Source: Marinobacter sp.
Lineage (GTDB): Bacteria; Pseudomonadota; Gammaproteobacteria; Pseudomonadales; Oleiphilaceae
Assembly (NCBI GenBank): GCA_030457765.1
Contig: JAKDUK010000004.1
Span: 1-64,000, forward strand
Length of the DNA: 64,000 bases
Reading direction: 5' to 3'
The position numbers and the translations under genes were made by a program. Positions 55,256 through 64,000 of this stretch are shown one piece after another. The notes under the pieces are model-generated. The model searched no databases. It had not been told where the DNA came from and saw nothing but the letters and a program-made list of their open reading frames with translations. Numbering within the stretch: the first letter of the stretch is position 1; each line of letters begins with the position of its first letter.

Positions 55256-56293
55256 ATGAGCAGACTAATACGTAGCCGCTTTCAGAGCTGGATAAACCGT
55301 CGCATTCCGCGTTCAGATGTTCAGGTGCTCACCCAGAGAAACCTTTTCATTTTGCCAACAGCTGCCGGCGTGATGTTTGGGCTGCTATTGCTAATTATGC
55401 TACTCACCGGCATTAATTATCAGAACAGTCTTATTTATTTGGTTACTTTTTTACTTGGGGCGGTGTTTGTAGGGGCCATGCACCAAACCCACCGAAACCT
55501 TTCCGGTCTTGAGTTTACGTTAGTTCAGGCAGGTGAAGGGTTTGCGGGTGATAACATTGTTTTCCGTTTGCGGGCAGCGGCCGGTAAGGACGATGCCATA
55601 GCCTTTACGCTTTCTGTTGATGACTTGTCGGTGCCAGTGGGCCATGTACCGGCTGGCCAGTCGGTAGATGTTGCCTTGCCCGTGCCTTCTGCATTCCGGG
55701 GCTATCTGCAGCCAGATCGCATCCGAATAGAAACCCGCTTTCCCTTTGGCTTACTTAAGGCCTGGTCATGGATGAGGCCGGTTTCAGCAGCCGTGGTTTT
55801 CCCTCGGCCAATTGTGGCCCCGGATGTTGTAAGTGCGGTAGAAGACGGAGAGCAAACCTCTAATTCTCGCTCCCCTGAAGGGAATGATCACGCTGAACTA
55901 AGGCCCTGGCGAGAAGGGGATATGAGCCAGCGTATTATGTGGAAGCGATTTGCCCGCAGTGGCCAGATGGTTGTCGCAGATTGGGAAGCGGATAAAGGCA
56001 ACCCCCATTGGCTGGATTTTAATGCCTTTGCCGGCACGGACCATGAGTTGCGACTTAGTTATCTTTCATGGTTGGTTATTGAACGGGGAAAGAGCGGGGC
56101 AAGGTTTGGTTTGAATTTGCCCGGCCAAGTCATTGAGCCAGAGAGTAGCACAACCCACACCACACGGTGCCTCAGGGCATTAGCTGTTTGGGGTGAGGAA
56201 AAGCCAAGGGATGCCTTTGCAGCCCCGCACGGTACGCGCCATTACACGACGATAAAAAAGTCTGCTGGTGCAGCGAGAGGGGTGCATTCATGA
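55256..56293 (+). CDS. DUF58 domain membrane protein
   Basis: Protein of 345 residues with two close membrane helices (about residues 35-78). The conserved DUF58 block is NDHAELRPWREGDMSQRIMWKRFARSGQMVV. AGGGG lies just upstream of the ATG. It overlaps the transglutaminase gene by ATGA. In related bacteria this pair often follows a moxR gene; none is directly upstream here, although a different MoxR type is encoded at 21512. Confidence 0.9.
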   Translation: MSRLIRSRFQSWINRRIPRSDVQVLTQRNLFILPTAAGVMFGLLLLIMLLTGINYQNSLIYLVTFLLGAVFVGAMHQTHRNLSGLEFTLVQAGEGFAGDNIVFRLRAAAGKDDAIAFTLSVDDLSVPVGHVPAGQSVDVALPVPSAFRGYLQPDRIRIETRFPFGLLKAWSWMRPVSAAVVFPRPIVAPDVVSAVEDGEQTSNSRSPEGNDHAELRPWREGDMSQRIMWKRFARSGQMVVADWEADKGNPHWLDFNAFAGTDHELRLSYLSWLVIERGKSGARFGLNLPGQVIEPESSTTHTTRCLRALAVWGEEKPRDAFAAPHGTRHYTTIKKSAGAARGVHS

Positions 56294-58404
56294 GTGTTTG
56301 GGGCGTCTCTAGGAGCGAACCTGAAACACAAAGCGATAGCTTGCCTTCTCGTGCTTTGTTGTGGCTGATTGTTAGCTTTGTCGTATTGCTGACGCCCCAG
56401 GTTGATCGACTTCCCTTATGGTTGATCCTTGTGTGTACGGCATTGGCCGGCTGGCGCTGGCTTGCGCAGCAGGGGCGTGTGCGTTTGCCGGGCCGTTGGC
56501 TGCGAACCGGGATTATGCTGATTTTGGTGGCGGTCTATCTGATTACAGTGCAGGGGAGTTTCACCGTCGATACAGCCGCTTCGTTTTTTGTGTTGGCGGT
56601 TGGCTTGAAGTGGCTTGAAACCCGCACTGTGCGGGATTTTTACGTGCTGTTTTATATTCTGGTGTATCTGGCTACGGTGAACTTTTTGTTTCATCAGGAA
56701 ATTCACTGGGCGTTGGTGAACATTGGCGCAATTGTTTTGTTGCTTATTGGCCTGCAAGTGTTGAACGCACCGGATCTTCCCGGTGGTATGAAAGCGAGCT
56801 TATGCAGGTTGGGGGGTATGCTCCTGAAAGTACTGCCAGTGGTTGTTCTGTTGTTTGTATTCTTCCCGCGTATGGACCCGTTATGGAGTGTGCCGTTGGT
56901 GTCTGGCCAGGCGAGCACAGGTATCAGCGACACCATGCGGCCAGGAGATATATCCAACCTGGCGCAAAGCAGCGAGCGGGCCTTTCGTGTGACCTTCGGT
57001 GGTGCGATTCCGGAAAACAGAGACAGGTACTGGCGGGGGCTGATACTGGACTCTTTGGATGACGGAACCTGGCGCCAGAGTGGGGTCGAGCCTTATCGTT
57101 CGCCGGGACGAGTGAATGTGGATGGCGGCGTGGGCGAGCTAGCCGCCAATGAGTACGATGTTTTGATGGAGGCAACGGATCAACGGTGGGCATTTGCCCT
57201 TGAAGGTTCAGAGGCGGTATCAGATAACCTGGTAAAGGAGTCGAATAATCTATTTCGTTTTCGCCGGCCGGCAGATAGCTCCATTCGCTACAGGCTAGCG
57301 CTTGGAGATACCGATAAACCGCCCATGCAATCGCTCGAGCAACGCCAAGCCGGCCGCTACCTTCAGCTACCAGCTCAGGGCAACCCCCGGGCGCGGGCCT
57401 TGGCTGATGAGCTGAAAAAATCAAACAACGACATTGGCGTAATCCAATCGTTACTAGGCCGGTTTCGGGAACAGCCCTATTTTTATACTTTGCGCCCACC
57501 TGAAATGCCGAACGACGGTATAGACAACCTGCTTTTTGAAGAAAAACGTGGGTTTTGTGCCCATTATGCTGGCGCTACGACCTTTGTGTTGCGCTCGGCG
57601 GGCATTCCAGCGCGGGTAGTGGTTGGGTACCAGGGTGGCGAAGCCGGTGCAGGCGGCGATTACCTGATCGTTCGTCAGTACGATGCCCATGCTTGGGTTG
57701 AAGCCTGGGTTAAAGGGCGGGGTTGGGTTCGCGTAGATCCGACAGCAGCTATCGCCCCAGACAGAATAGAATCCGGTTTGCGGGATGCCGTGGCCGATGA
57801 GGGCTCGTTCCTGGAAAACAACTGGACGTCGGCCCAAAGATACGGCGATGTGGCTATTGTTCAGTGGGCAAGCCTGCAGCTTGATCGAATTAATTACCAA
57901 TGGCAGCGTTGGGTTGTTGGGTACCAAGGCCAAAGTCAGTTGGATTTAATGTCCCGCTTGCCGGGTGGGTTTGGCATGCGGGAACTGGGGTATTTAACCG
58001 CCGGCATCGTCGGCGCTGCGTTGTTGATTGTAGGGCTTTTATCAGCCTTACAGATACGCCGGGGTGCCGGCCGGGATGGTTATAGCCGTGCGCTGGCAGC
58101 TTGGCATCGGTTATGTGGGCAGGTAGGAGTGCCCGTAAGACAAGGTGAAACCCCCGCTGCTCTTGCCGCAAGGCTGGCAATTGCCGAGCCTGCTGTAGCG
58201 GATTCCGCCAGGCTTTTTGCCCGCACGGTTAACAGCCACTACTATAGGCCCCAAATTGAGCCTCAATCCGCCCGTGATAACGATGACGATCTTAAACGGT
58301 TGCGCAGATTACTGGTTACCATGAAGCGACAGTTGCACCGATCTGGCAAACTTCGGTCCGCATTTTTGCACCCCAGCCCTCAATCAGGAAAGCACAGTGA
58401 CTGA
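56290..58404 (+). CDS. tgpA: TgpA-like membrane transglutaminase
   Basis: Protein of 704 residues. Five to seven membrane helices (about 20-200, DUF3488 region) are followed by a periplasmic transglutaminase-like domain and a last helix near 565-590. The catalytic triad is Cys423 in KRGFCAHYAG, His467 in YDAHAWVEAW and Asp483 in RVDPTAA. Pseudomonas TgpA is an essential membrane protein of this design. It overlaps holB by eight bases. Confidence 0.93.
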   Translation: MSVWGVSRSEPETQSDSLPSRALLWLIVSFVVLLTPQVDRLPLWLILVCTALAGWRWLAQQGRVRLPGRWLRTGIMLILVAVYLITVQGSFTVDTAASFFVLAVGLKWLETRTVRDFYVLFYILVYLATVNFLFHQEIHWALVNIGAIVLLLIGLQVLNAPDLPGGMKASLCRLGGMLLKVLPVVVLLFVFFPRMDPLWSVPLVSGQASTGISDTMRPGDISNLAQSSERAFRVTFGGAIPENRDRYWRGLILDSLDDGTWRQSGVEPYRSPGRVNVDGGVGELAANEYDVLMEATDQRWAFALEGSEAVSDNLVKESNNLFRFRRPADSSIRYRLALGDTDKPPMQSLEQRQAGRYLQLPAQGNPRARALADELKKSNNDIGVIQSLLGRFREQPYFYTLRPPEMPNDGIDNLLFEEKRGFCAHYAGATTFVLRSAGIPARVVVGYQGGEAGAGGDYLIVRQYDAHAWVEAWVKGRGWVRVDPTAAIAPDRIESGLRDAVADEGSFLENNWTSAQRYGDVAIVQWASLQLDRINYQWQRWVVGYQGQSQLDLMSRLPGGFGMRELGYLTAGIVGAALLIVGLLSALQIRRGAGRDGYSRALAAWHRLCGQVGVPVRQGETPAALAARLAIAEPAVADSARLFARTVNSHYYRPQIEPQSARDNDDDLKRLRRLLVTMKRQLHRSGKLRSAFLHPSPQSGKHSD

Positions 58405-59428
58405 CATTGCCCTTGATATGCCTTGGCTTGAGAAATCCTGGCAGTTTATTCAACACCGTCTTGCCGAGGGCCGGTTACCCCACGCGCTGCTTATTAATGG
58501 CGAATGTGGCGTGGGTAAGCGAGCATGGGCAGATGCCGTGTCTGGCCTGTTGCTGTGCGCAGTCCCTGTGAACACAGAGACTGGTACACCCGTTGCCTGT
58601 GGTCAGTGCCGTCAATGCGAGCTGTTTGCGGCATCCAGCCACCCGGATGTTCAGGTTTATTCACCGGAAAAATCCCGAATGATCAAGATTGAGCAAATAC
58701 GATCGCTTTCGGCCTTTGCGGTGTCCTCGCCCCAGGTTGCTGGTCGTAAAATTGCAGTGATTGACCGCGCAGATCAGCTTAATATCAACTCAGCGAATGC
58801 TTTGCTGAAAACCCTTGAAGAGCCGGTGGAAGACTTTGTGCTGCTACTTTTGCAGGAGAGCGGTCGCCCCGTATTGCCAACCATTCGATCCCGTTGCCAG
58901 GTGTTGTCGATACCTGTCCCGGCACCGGAGCAGGCAAACCAGTGGCTGACCAGTAGGGTGGCGAACATTGAAGGCGATAAACAGCCCTCTCTAGAACTTA
59001 TGGCCAAGTCTCTCATGCTGGCAGGAAATGCACCGCGTTTGGCTTTTGAATATGCTACGGGCGAGTTTCCGGCGTTGCGGGATGAGGCGTTCGATAAATT
59101 TCGGCAATTTATGAAGGGGCAGGTTGCCGTCTCGGAAGCTGCCAAGGCGTTTAAAGCATTGGGGTTGGAAGATATGCTTTGGTTATTTGAGGGCTGGGCA
59201 GCGGATTTAGCTAGGCTGAGTGCCGGCGGCAAAGCTAACGATTCTGAAGCCGGGGAGATGCTCGGGTTTCTGGCCGGTAATAACCCTGCGTGGCGCGCCC
59301 ACGAGCTGTCAGACATGGTGCGAGAAAGCCGGGCAGCGGGTGTATACAACGTTAGCCCCGAACTCGAAGCCAGCCGGTTGCTCATAGCCTGGCGAGACTT
59401 AATGCCAAAAAAACGCCGAGTATCCTAA
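58397..59428 (+). CDS. holB: DNA polymerase III subunit delta'
   Basis: Clamp-loader subunit of 343 residues. The N-terminal AAA+ part has the ATP-site relic GECGVGKRAW, a zinc module CGQCRQCELFAASSHPD and LLKTLEEPVEDFVLLLL. It begins with GTG inside the tgpA end, with AGGAAAG upstream. It is followed by pilZ, as in Pseudomonas. Confidence 0.94.
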   Translation: MTDIALDMPWLEKSWQFIQHRLAEGRLPHALLINGECGVGKRAWADAVSGLLLCAVPVNTETGTPVACGQCRQCELFAASSHPDVQVYSPEKSRMIKIEQIRSLSAFAVSSPQVAGRKIAVIDRADQLNINSANALLKTLEEPVEDFVLLLLQESGRPVLPTIRSRCQVLSIPVPAPEQANQWLTSRVANIEGDKQPSLELMAKSLMLAGNAPRLAFEYATGEFPALRDEAFDKFRQFMKGQVAVSEAAKAFKALGLEDMLWLFEGWAADLARLSAGGKANDSEAGEMLGFLAGNNPAWRAHELSDMVRESRAAGVYNVSPELEASRLLIAWRDLMPKKRRVS

Positions 59429-59533
59429 TTGCGCTTTTGCTCAGCACAACTGCTATGATTTGGACTTATCAAGGGTTTTTCTCTCGCCCGATAGGTTTCA
59501 CAGTAAAACATTCAATTTTAGAAGGTGTCAGAT

Positions 59534-59884
59534 ATGGGGCCCGGATTTGGTGCACGCAGCGGCATTCTTACCCTGACGATCAAAGATAAAGCGGTGTTGT
59601 ATGCCGCTTACATGCCATACATTCGCCAGGGTGGGTTGTTTATACCTACCCAGAAGCAGTATCAGCTGGGTGATGAGGTTTTTCTGTTGCTGAACCTGAT
59701 GGACGAACCAGAAAAGCTGCCGGTTGCGGGCAAAGTTATCTGGATTACGCCCAAAGGTGCCCAGGGAAACCGGGCAGCGGGTATTGGTGTCCAGTTTAAT
59801 GGTGATGATGAAAGCGCTAGAACCAAGATTGAGGCCTATCTTGCCGGCTCGCTGAGTTCTGATCGCCCGACCCATACAATGTGA
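59534..59884 (+). CDS. pilZ: type IV pilus assembly protein PilZ
   Basis: Protein of 116 residues, very similar in recall to Pseudomonas PilZ: GARSGILTLTIKDKAVLYAA, GGLFIPTQKQYQLGDEVF and ITPKGAQGNRAAGIGVQF. Like that protein it lacks the RxxxR c-di-GMP motif of other PilZ domains, so it probably works through protein contacts (PilB, FimX). The ATG at 59534 has AAGG eight bases upstream; the GTG at 59525 overlaps that site. Confidence 0.94.
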   Translation: MGPGFGARSGILTLTIKDKAVLYAAYMPYIRQGGLFIPTQKQYQLGDEVFLLLNLMDEPEKLPVAGKVIWITPKGAQGNRAAGIGVQFNGDDESARTKIEAYLAGSLSSDRPTHTM

Positions 59885-59898
59885 GGTTCGATTCAGGT

Positions 59899-60825
59899 AT
59901 GAATGAACTTGCCTCATCACCAGAGACCCTCGGCAGTGAAAACGGGCTGCGAGAGATGGAGTGGCCGCTGCAACACATTACTCTGGCGGGTTTAAGCTGG
60001 ACAGCCGGCAGCACCTCACAATCAGTCAGCCCGCCTATTATCATGCTTCATGGTTGGCTGGATAACAGTCTTACGTTCTGCCAGATGGCGCCAGAACTGG
60101 CAAAGGTTTCGTCGTTATATGCAGTAGATTTTGCCGGCCACGGGCATTCCGGACATCGCCCGGCAGGTCAAAGCTATCAATTGATGGATTACGTTGCAGA
60201 CATTGCCGAGCTGATTGAAATCCACGTTTGTGGCTCGGAGCAGGGCGCACAAGTGGATATTGTTGGGCATTCCCTGGGCGGGATTGTCGGCTCGCTGTAT
60301 GCCGCCGCTTTTCCGGAACGCGTACGCAAGCTTGTGATGATAGACAGTTTAGGGGCGTTAAGCCGTTCCGCAGATGAGACCATCCCGCAGCTTCGCAAGT
60401 CTATTAATAAGCGGATCGCCGGGTCTGGTCGGTCTGCTGTTTATGCTGATATAGCTGCTGCAGCAAACGTTCGTGAAGGCGGGCTTAGCCCACTTAGCCA
60501 TGAAGCTGCATTGGCACTTGTTCCGCGCAATCTGAAGCCCGTGGGTGAAGGGTATAGCTGGCGCACCGACGCCCGTTTGCGGCACCCCTCGCCACTGATG
60601 ATGTCTGAAGATCAGGTGGTGGCTTCTCTGAAGGCAGTGCAGGCTCCAACGCTGTTTGTAAGCGCAAAGGAAGGGCTGCTTGCTAATCGAAAAGGGCTTG
60701 ATGATCGTTTAAATGCAATACCCGATGTGCAAAAGGTGGAGGTGCCCGGCGGGCATCATTGCCATCTTGATGGCAACACCCGCCCGGTTGCTGATGCTGT
60801 TAGAAACTTTCTTGACAATGAGTGA
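59899..60825 (+). CDS. alpha/beta hydrolase
   Basis: Protein of about 308 residues. The oxyanion segment is MLHGWLDNS, the nucleophile is Ser125 in VGHSLGGIV, and the late His is in GGHHCHLDG. Esterase, lipase or haloalkane-type activity cannot be separated by sequence alone. The ATG at 59899 is used with GAGG about 11 bases upstream; the alternative is GTG 59881. It overlaps the next gene by eight bases. Confidence 0.88.
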   Translation: MNELASSPETLGSENGLREMEWPLQHITLAGLSWTAGSTSQSVSPPIIMLHGWLDNSLTFCQMAPELAKVSSLYAVDFAGHGHSGHRPAGQSYQLMDYVADIAELIEIHVCGSEQGAQVDIVGHSLGGIVGSLYAAAFPERVRKLVMIDSLGALSRSADETIPQLRKSINKRIAGSGRSAVYADIAAAANVREGGLSPLSHEAALALVPRNLKPVGEGYSWRTDARLRHPSPLMMSEDQVVASLKAVQAPTLFVSAKEGLLANRKGLDDRLNAIPDVQKVEVPGGHHCHLDGNTRPVADAVRNFLDNE

Positions 60826-61732
60826 TACCTTGCCCAAATTTTTTATTTTTCGCCTGGTAGGTGCTGTACTACTGATAGGCAGTTCTGCTTTTGCCAGTGC
60901 TGCATTGCCCGAAGCCATACCCAAGGCTTTTCCCCAGTCTACGCTTGAAGTAACAAAGCCTATCAATTCCCTTGGCCATTTGGTTTTGTTTAGCCCGGTG
61001 CGGGAAGTGAATAACGAGATTCGCTCAGAGACCATGGCCAGGTTGCCGGTTTCCGGTGAGGGGCGGCTTTACCAGATTTCACGGGATTCTAACCGCCGGG
61101 AGGCGCGGGATCACTACTTGAGCTTGCTTAGAGAGCGCGGTGCGCAGGTTCTCTTTGAGTGCTCGGGGATCCGCTGCGGCCGAAGTAACGTGTGGGCAAA
61201 CCAGGTATTCGACCAATCGGTTTTGTATGGCCGCGATGCCACACAGGATTACCTTGTGGCCGGCGTAGTGGCTGAGGATGGCAGCCGTTGGCTTACCTCT
61301 GTATATACGGTTACCCGGGGCAACCTGCGAGAGTATGTGTGGGTAGAACATTTGCAGGTAGCGGCTGGCGCATCAGTACCCGGCCTTGGTACGGCAAACG
61401 ACCGAGTTGTAGGCCCAGTGATAGTACCCTGGCAAGGTGGCGTTACTTACCAGTTTGATTGGCAGGCTACAGATCGTCGCAAAATCAATGAGCTTGCCCG
61501 GAGTGAAGGCGCCACCGTGGTTCTTGTGGGCTACTCCGCACTTGGTGCCAATGAATCCCTCGAAGAGTCCATCAACCGTGCACGCAAAGCGACAGAGTCT
61601 CTTTCAGAGGTGTTGACCAAAACTGGCGTGTCCAGACAACAACAAGAATTGCTTGTTGTGGGGCCGTCCGTGGTTATTTCCGACCCTGCTCGCGAGGGTG
61701 ATCGGGTTGAGGTGATGGTTATAAAGAGGTAA
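60818..61732 (+). CDS. DUF4892 family exported protein with OmpA-like C-terminus
   Basis: Protein of 304 residues. A signal peptide ends in AFASA (about residue 28). The DUF4892 region contains SREERGA-like SLLRERGAQVLFECSGIRCGRSNVWANQVF with two Cys. The C-terminal part has a peptidoglycan-binding-like helix-strand pattern (ESINRARKATESLSEVLTKTG). The ATG at 60818 lies in the end of the hydrolase gene; the longer ORF in the track is mostly shadow. An envelope role is likely. Confidence 0.85.
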   Translation: MSDTLPKFFIFRLVGAVLLIGSSAFASAALPEAIPKAFPQSTLEVTKPINSLGHLVLFSPVREVNNEIRSETMARLPVSGEGRLYQISRDSNRREARDHYLSLLRERGAQVLFECSGIRCGRSNVWANQVFDQSVLYGRDATQDYLVAGVVAEDGSRWLTSVYTVTRGNLREYVWVEHLQVAAGASVPGLGTANDRVVGPVIVPWQGGVTYQFDWQATDRRKINELARSEGATVVLVGYSALGANESLEESINRARKATESLSEVLTKTGVSRQQQELLVVGPSVVISDPAREGDRVEVMVIKR

Positions 61733-61736
61733 CTAC

Positions 61737-62873
61737 GTGTCAGACAATGATGTGTCCAAAGTTGTAGACAGTTCCGATATCTCGGCCACCGAGCTGGGTA
61801 GTAGCGAAAACAAGGCACCGAAGCGCAAGCGCCAAACAGTGGCGCTTACCCTGGGTAGTGGGGGTGCCCGAGGTTATGCCCATATCGGCGCTATAGAGAT
61901 TTTGGCGGAACGTGGTTATAACATTGTGGCCATATCCGGCTGCTCCATGGGCTCCCTGGTTGGGGGTATGTACGCCGCCGGTAAAATGCAGGATTACAAA
62001 GACTGGGTAACCGGGCTTGGCCAGTTTGATGTGCTGAAACTGCTGGATCTCACCTTTAACTCTTCCGGAGCTATCCGGGGCGAAAAAATATTTTCTGTGG
62101 TACGGGAAATGCTGGGTAATACTCGCATTGAAAATCTGCCGATGCACTATACTGCTGTTGCTACGGATTTACTGGCCCACAAAGAAATATGGTTTCAGGA
62201 GGGTCCGCTGGACAGGGCAATCCGTGCCTCTGTTGCTATTCCTGGTGTGGTAACGCCATTGGTTTTGGGTGGCCGAGTGCTGATAGACGGAGCACTATTG
62301 AACCCGCTCCCTATCATTCCCACTATTTCCGCCCATGCAGATATCATTGTTGCGGTGAACCTGAGTGGCGAGGATGATCGTCGCCAAAGGCTACCAGATG
62401 CTGCGTTTTCAGGTAACGGTGATGAGGAAGACACGGATGAGTGGATGAATGCTATCCGCGACAAGGCCTCGCGCTGGTTCGACTGGGATACGCTGAAGTC
62501 ATTAGGGCCGAAAAAGAGCGGATCGGATGACAGTCCTGAACAGAAGATATCAAAAGAGGTTCAGAAAAAAGAACATCATAAGGATAATGAAAAAAAGCTG
62601 CAGGAAGCGCACGAGACCATAGATTGGGACAAGTTGGGAATTGGCAAGTTTGATGTAATGAACCTTACCATTGAAACCATGCAAAGTGCTCTTGTTCAAT
62701 ACAAAATCGCGGGTTATCCACCAGATTTGCTGGTTAACATCCCGAAAAACGCATGCCGTAGCTATGACTACCATAAGGCGCCCGAGCTTATCCAGCTGGG
62801 GCGTGAGCGTATGGCTGCAGCTTTAGACCGCTTTGAGGAAAACCAGGGCAGCTGCGGGCCACTGGCTATTTGA
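61737..62873 (+). CDS. patatin-like phospholipase family protein
   Basis: Protein of 378 residues. The oxyanion loop is GSGGARGYAH, the nucleophile Ser70 is in SGCSMGSLV, and the Asp184 is in IDGALLNP. A charged helical insert of about 60 residues (near 245-300, KKEHHKDNEKKLQEAHET) separates it from the C-terminal part. No signal peptide. It starts with GTG four bases after the DUF4892 stop, so it is probably in that operon. It is a different subfamily from the patatin at 39033. Confidence 0.9.
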   Translation: MSDNDVSKVVDSSDISATELGSSENKAPKRKRQTVALTLGSGGARGYAHIGAIEILAERGYNIVAISGCSMGSLVGGMYAAGKMQDYKDWVTGLGQFDVLKLLDLTFNSSGAIRGEKIFSVVREMLGNTRIENLPMHYTAVATDLLAHKEIWFQEGPLDRAIRASVAIPGVVTPLVLGGRVLIDGALLNPLPIIPTISAHADIIVAVNLSGEDDRRQRLPDAAFSGNGDEEDTDEWMNAIRDKASRWFDWDTLKSLGPKKSGSDDSPEQKISKEVQKKEHHKDNEKKLQEAHETIDWDKLGIGKFDVMNLTIETMQSALVQYKIAGYPPDLLVNIPKNACRSYDYHKAPELIQLGRERMAAALDRFEENQGSCGPLAI

Positions 62874-62903
62874 GCCTTTTTTGCCACAGTTATCCGGTTA
62901 GGC

Positions 62904-62932
62904 TGCAGAAAAACCCTTAAACAACGTATAAT
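62904..62932 (+). promoter_or_regulatory. candidate sigma-70 promoter of prmB
   Basis: A perfect TATAAT lies at 62927-62932; the -35 (TGCAGA, 17-base spacer) is weak. Initiation near 62939 would favour the GTG at 62969 over the TTG at 62939. Confidence 0.45.
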
Positions 62933-62968
62933 CCTGCGTTGAATCCGACATTACAGGAACCCGCATTA

Positions 62969-63871
62969 GTGACCAGCCCCATTGAAGATCTGCACACCGT
63001 TCGCGATTACCTTCGTTACGCTTCTTCGCAGTTTGCGGCTTCACCGGTGTTTTTCGGCCATGGCACGGATAATGTATGGGATGAAGCCGTGCAGCTGGTG
63101 ATGCGTAGTCTTCATCTGCCACTGGAAGACAACACCTTGTTTCTTGATGCAAGGCTTATTCGGGAAGAGCGGCGTGTTGTTCTTGAGCGCATACGGCGCA
63201 GAATTGAGGAGCGGGTGCCTCTTGCTTACCTGCTGGGCGAAGCTTGGTTTATGGGTATGCCGTTTCATGTGGATGAGCGGGTGTTGGTGCCTAGGTCTCC
63301 GCTTGGCGAGTTGATTGATAACGGGTTTCAGCCCTGGCTGGGAGACAAATCAGTTGAACGGGTTCTGGATCTTTGCGCAGGTAGTGGCTGCATCGGCATA
63401 GGTGTAGCCTCTGTCTTTGAAGATGCCAGTGTAGACCTGTCTGATATTTCGGCAGATGCATTGGCAGTGGCTGATTCGAACATAGATCTTCATGAGCTTC
63501 ACGGCAGAGTTCGCACGGTGCAATCGGATGTGTTCGCCAATATAAGCGGACAATACGATATTATTGTTAGCAACCCACCCTATGTGGATGCCGAAGATAT
63601 GGCCGATATGCCGGATGAGTTTCATCACGAACCGGCATTGGGTTTAACCGCGGGTGATGACGGGTTGGATATTGCGCACAAAATTATTGCCGGCGCGGCG
63701 GAGCACCTTGCACCCGGTGGTTTGCTAGTTGTCGAGGTGGGGAACAGCTGGATAGCTCTGGATGAAGCCTACCCAGAGCTTCCATTTACGTGGCTAGAGT
63801 TCAGCAACGGCGGCAACGGTGTGTTTGCGATCACAGAGCAAGACCTTCGGCAATGGCAAGCTGAACGTTAA
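62969..63871 (+). CDS. prmB: 50S ribosomal protein L3 N5-glutamine methyltransferase
   Basis: SAM-dependent methyltransferase of about 300 residues. The N-terminal domain has [16 protein letters not shown] and [15 protein letters not shown]; the SAM motif is [13 protein letters not shown], and the substrate Gln motif is [10 protein letters not shown] (about residue 202). Sequence is close in recall to E. coli PrmB/YfcB. The GTG start has AGGA about 11 bases upstream and removes 10 residues from the track ORF. aroC follows, as in E. coli. Confidence 0.95.
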   Translation: MTSPIEDLHTVRDYLRYASSQFAASPVFFGHGTDNVWDEAVQLVMRSLHLPLEDNTLFLDARLIREERRVVLERIRRRIEERVPLAYLLGEAWFMGMPFHVDERVLVPRSPLGELIDNGFQPWLGDKSVERVLDLCAGSGCIGIGVASVFEDASVDLSDISADALAVADSNIDLHELHGRVRTVQSDVFANISGQYDIIVSNPPYVDAEDMADMPDEFHHEPALGLTAGDDGLDIAHKIIAGAAEHLAPGGLLVVEVGNSWIALDEAYPELPFTWLEFSNGGNGVFAITEQDLRQWQAER

Positions 63872-63907
63872 ACGATTTTTTAAATTACCATTACAAGATG
63901 CTGAATT

Positions 63908-64000
63908 ATGTCGGGAAACTCTTTCGGAAAATTGTTTACTGTTACCTCTTTCGGTGAGAGCCACGGGGCTGCTTTGGGTTGCATCATTGATGGCTGCCCG
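63908..64000 (+). CDS. aroC: chorismate synthase, 5' part only (cut by window edge)
   Basis: The first 31 codons read [20 protein letters not shown], the conserved N-terminus of chorismate synthase, which makes chorismate from EPSP using reduced FMN. The gene runs off the right end of the window. It follows prmB by 36 bases, a common order in gammaproteobacteria. It was not in the ORF track. Confidence 0.95.
   Translation, partial: MSGNSFGKLFTVTSFGESHGAALGCIIDGCP

Overview
This window reads as a chromosomal segment of a marine-type gammaproteobacterium. Supporting genes are the dnaX-ybaB-recR-rnd-ycgL-ycgN block, prmB followed by aroC, a Pseudomonas-like thrH, pilZ after holB, tgpA/DUF58, an ExeA/GspB pair, and an [4Fe-4S]-type CysH. 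Gene content and product similarity suggest Marinobacter or a close relative. That placement is inference: no 16S gene is present and no search was run. I see no insertion sequence, prophage, integrase, tRNA gene or CRISPR array.

Bases 1-11300 form a PEP-CTERM/exosortase accessory region. Two PEP-CTERM-tailed secreted proteins (209-1042 and 10535-11233) flank a block on the minus strand. That block holds a LuxI/FeeM-like exosortase-associated acyltransferase, a VAO-type flavoenzyme, and the prsK-prsR-prsT operon (histidine kinase, sigma-54 response regulator, TPR lipoprotein). Both PEP-CTERM genes have a sigma-54 -24/-12 promoter at a suitable distance, so PrsK/PrsR plausibly control them. 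No exosortase gene is in the window.

Bases 11300-14030 hold an SDR-like gene with an apparent 5' frameshift at a CA repeat, a PlsC-like acyltransferase and a hexose-6-phosphate mutarotase. The 4.5S SRP RNA follows. Bases 14400-19500 are DNA metabolism genes: DNA polymerase III tau, YbaB, RecR, RNase D, YcgL and YcgN. Bases 19526-23555 encode a VWA protein, a MoxR ATPase and a CoxE-type VWA protein.

Bases 23922-30631 are a tight six-gene operon of three exported TPR proteins, two small exported proteins and an AgmX/PglI-type TonB-like protein. It resembles a trans-envelope Glt/Tol-like apparatus but has no ExbB/ExbD motor genes. This is the best candidate here for an uncharacterised system.

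Bases 30649-45044 carry lipid metabolism genes (MaoC hydratase, FadD, FabH-like synthase, MlaA, patatin), the helicases HrpA and DinG, and ExeA/GspB. Bases 45304-52270 hold a MalT-like regulator, CysB, CysH, ThrH and PabB. Bases 52444-54993 encode three exported proteins, one of them FilA/DUF6160-like. Bases 55256-64000 run DUF58, TgpA, HolB, PilZ, an alpha/beta hydrolase, a DUF4892 protein, a second patatin, PrmB and the first 31 codons of AroC, which is cut by the window edge.
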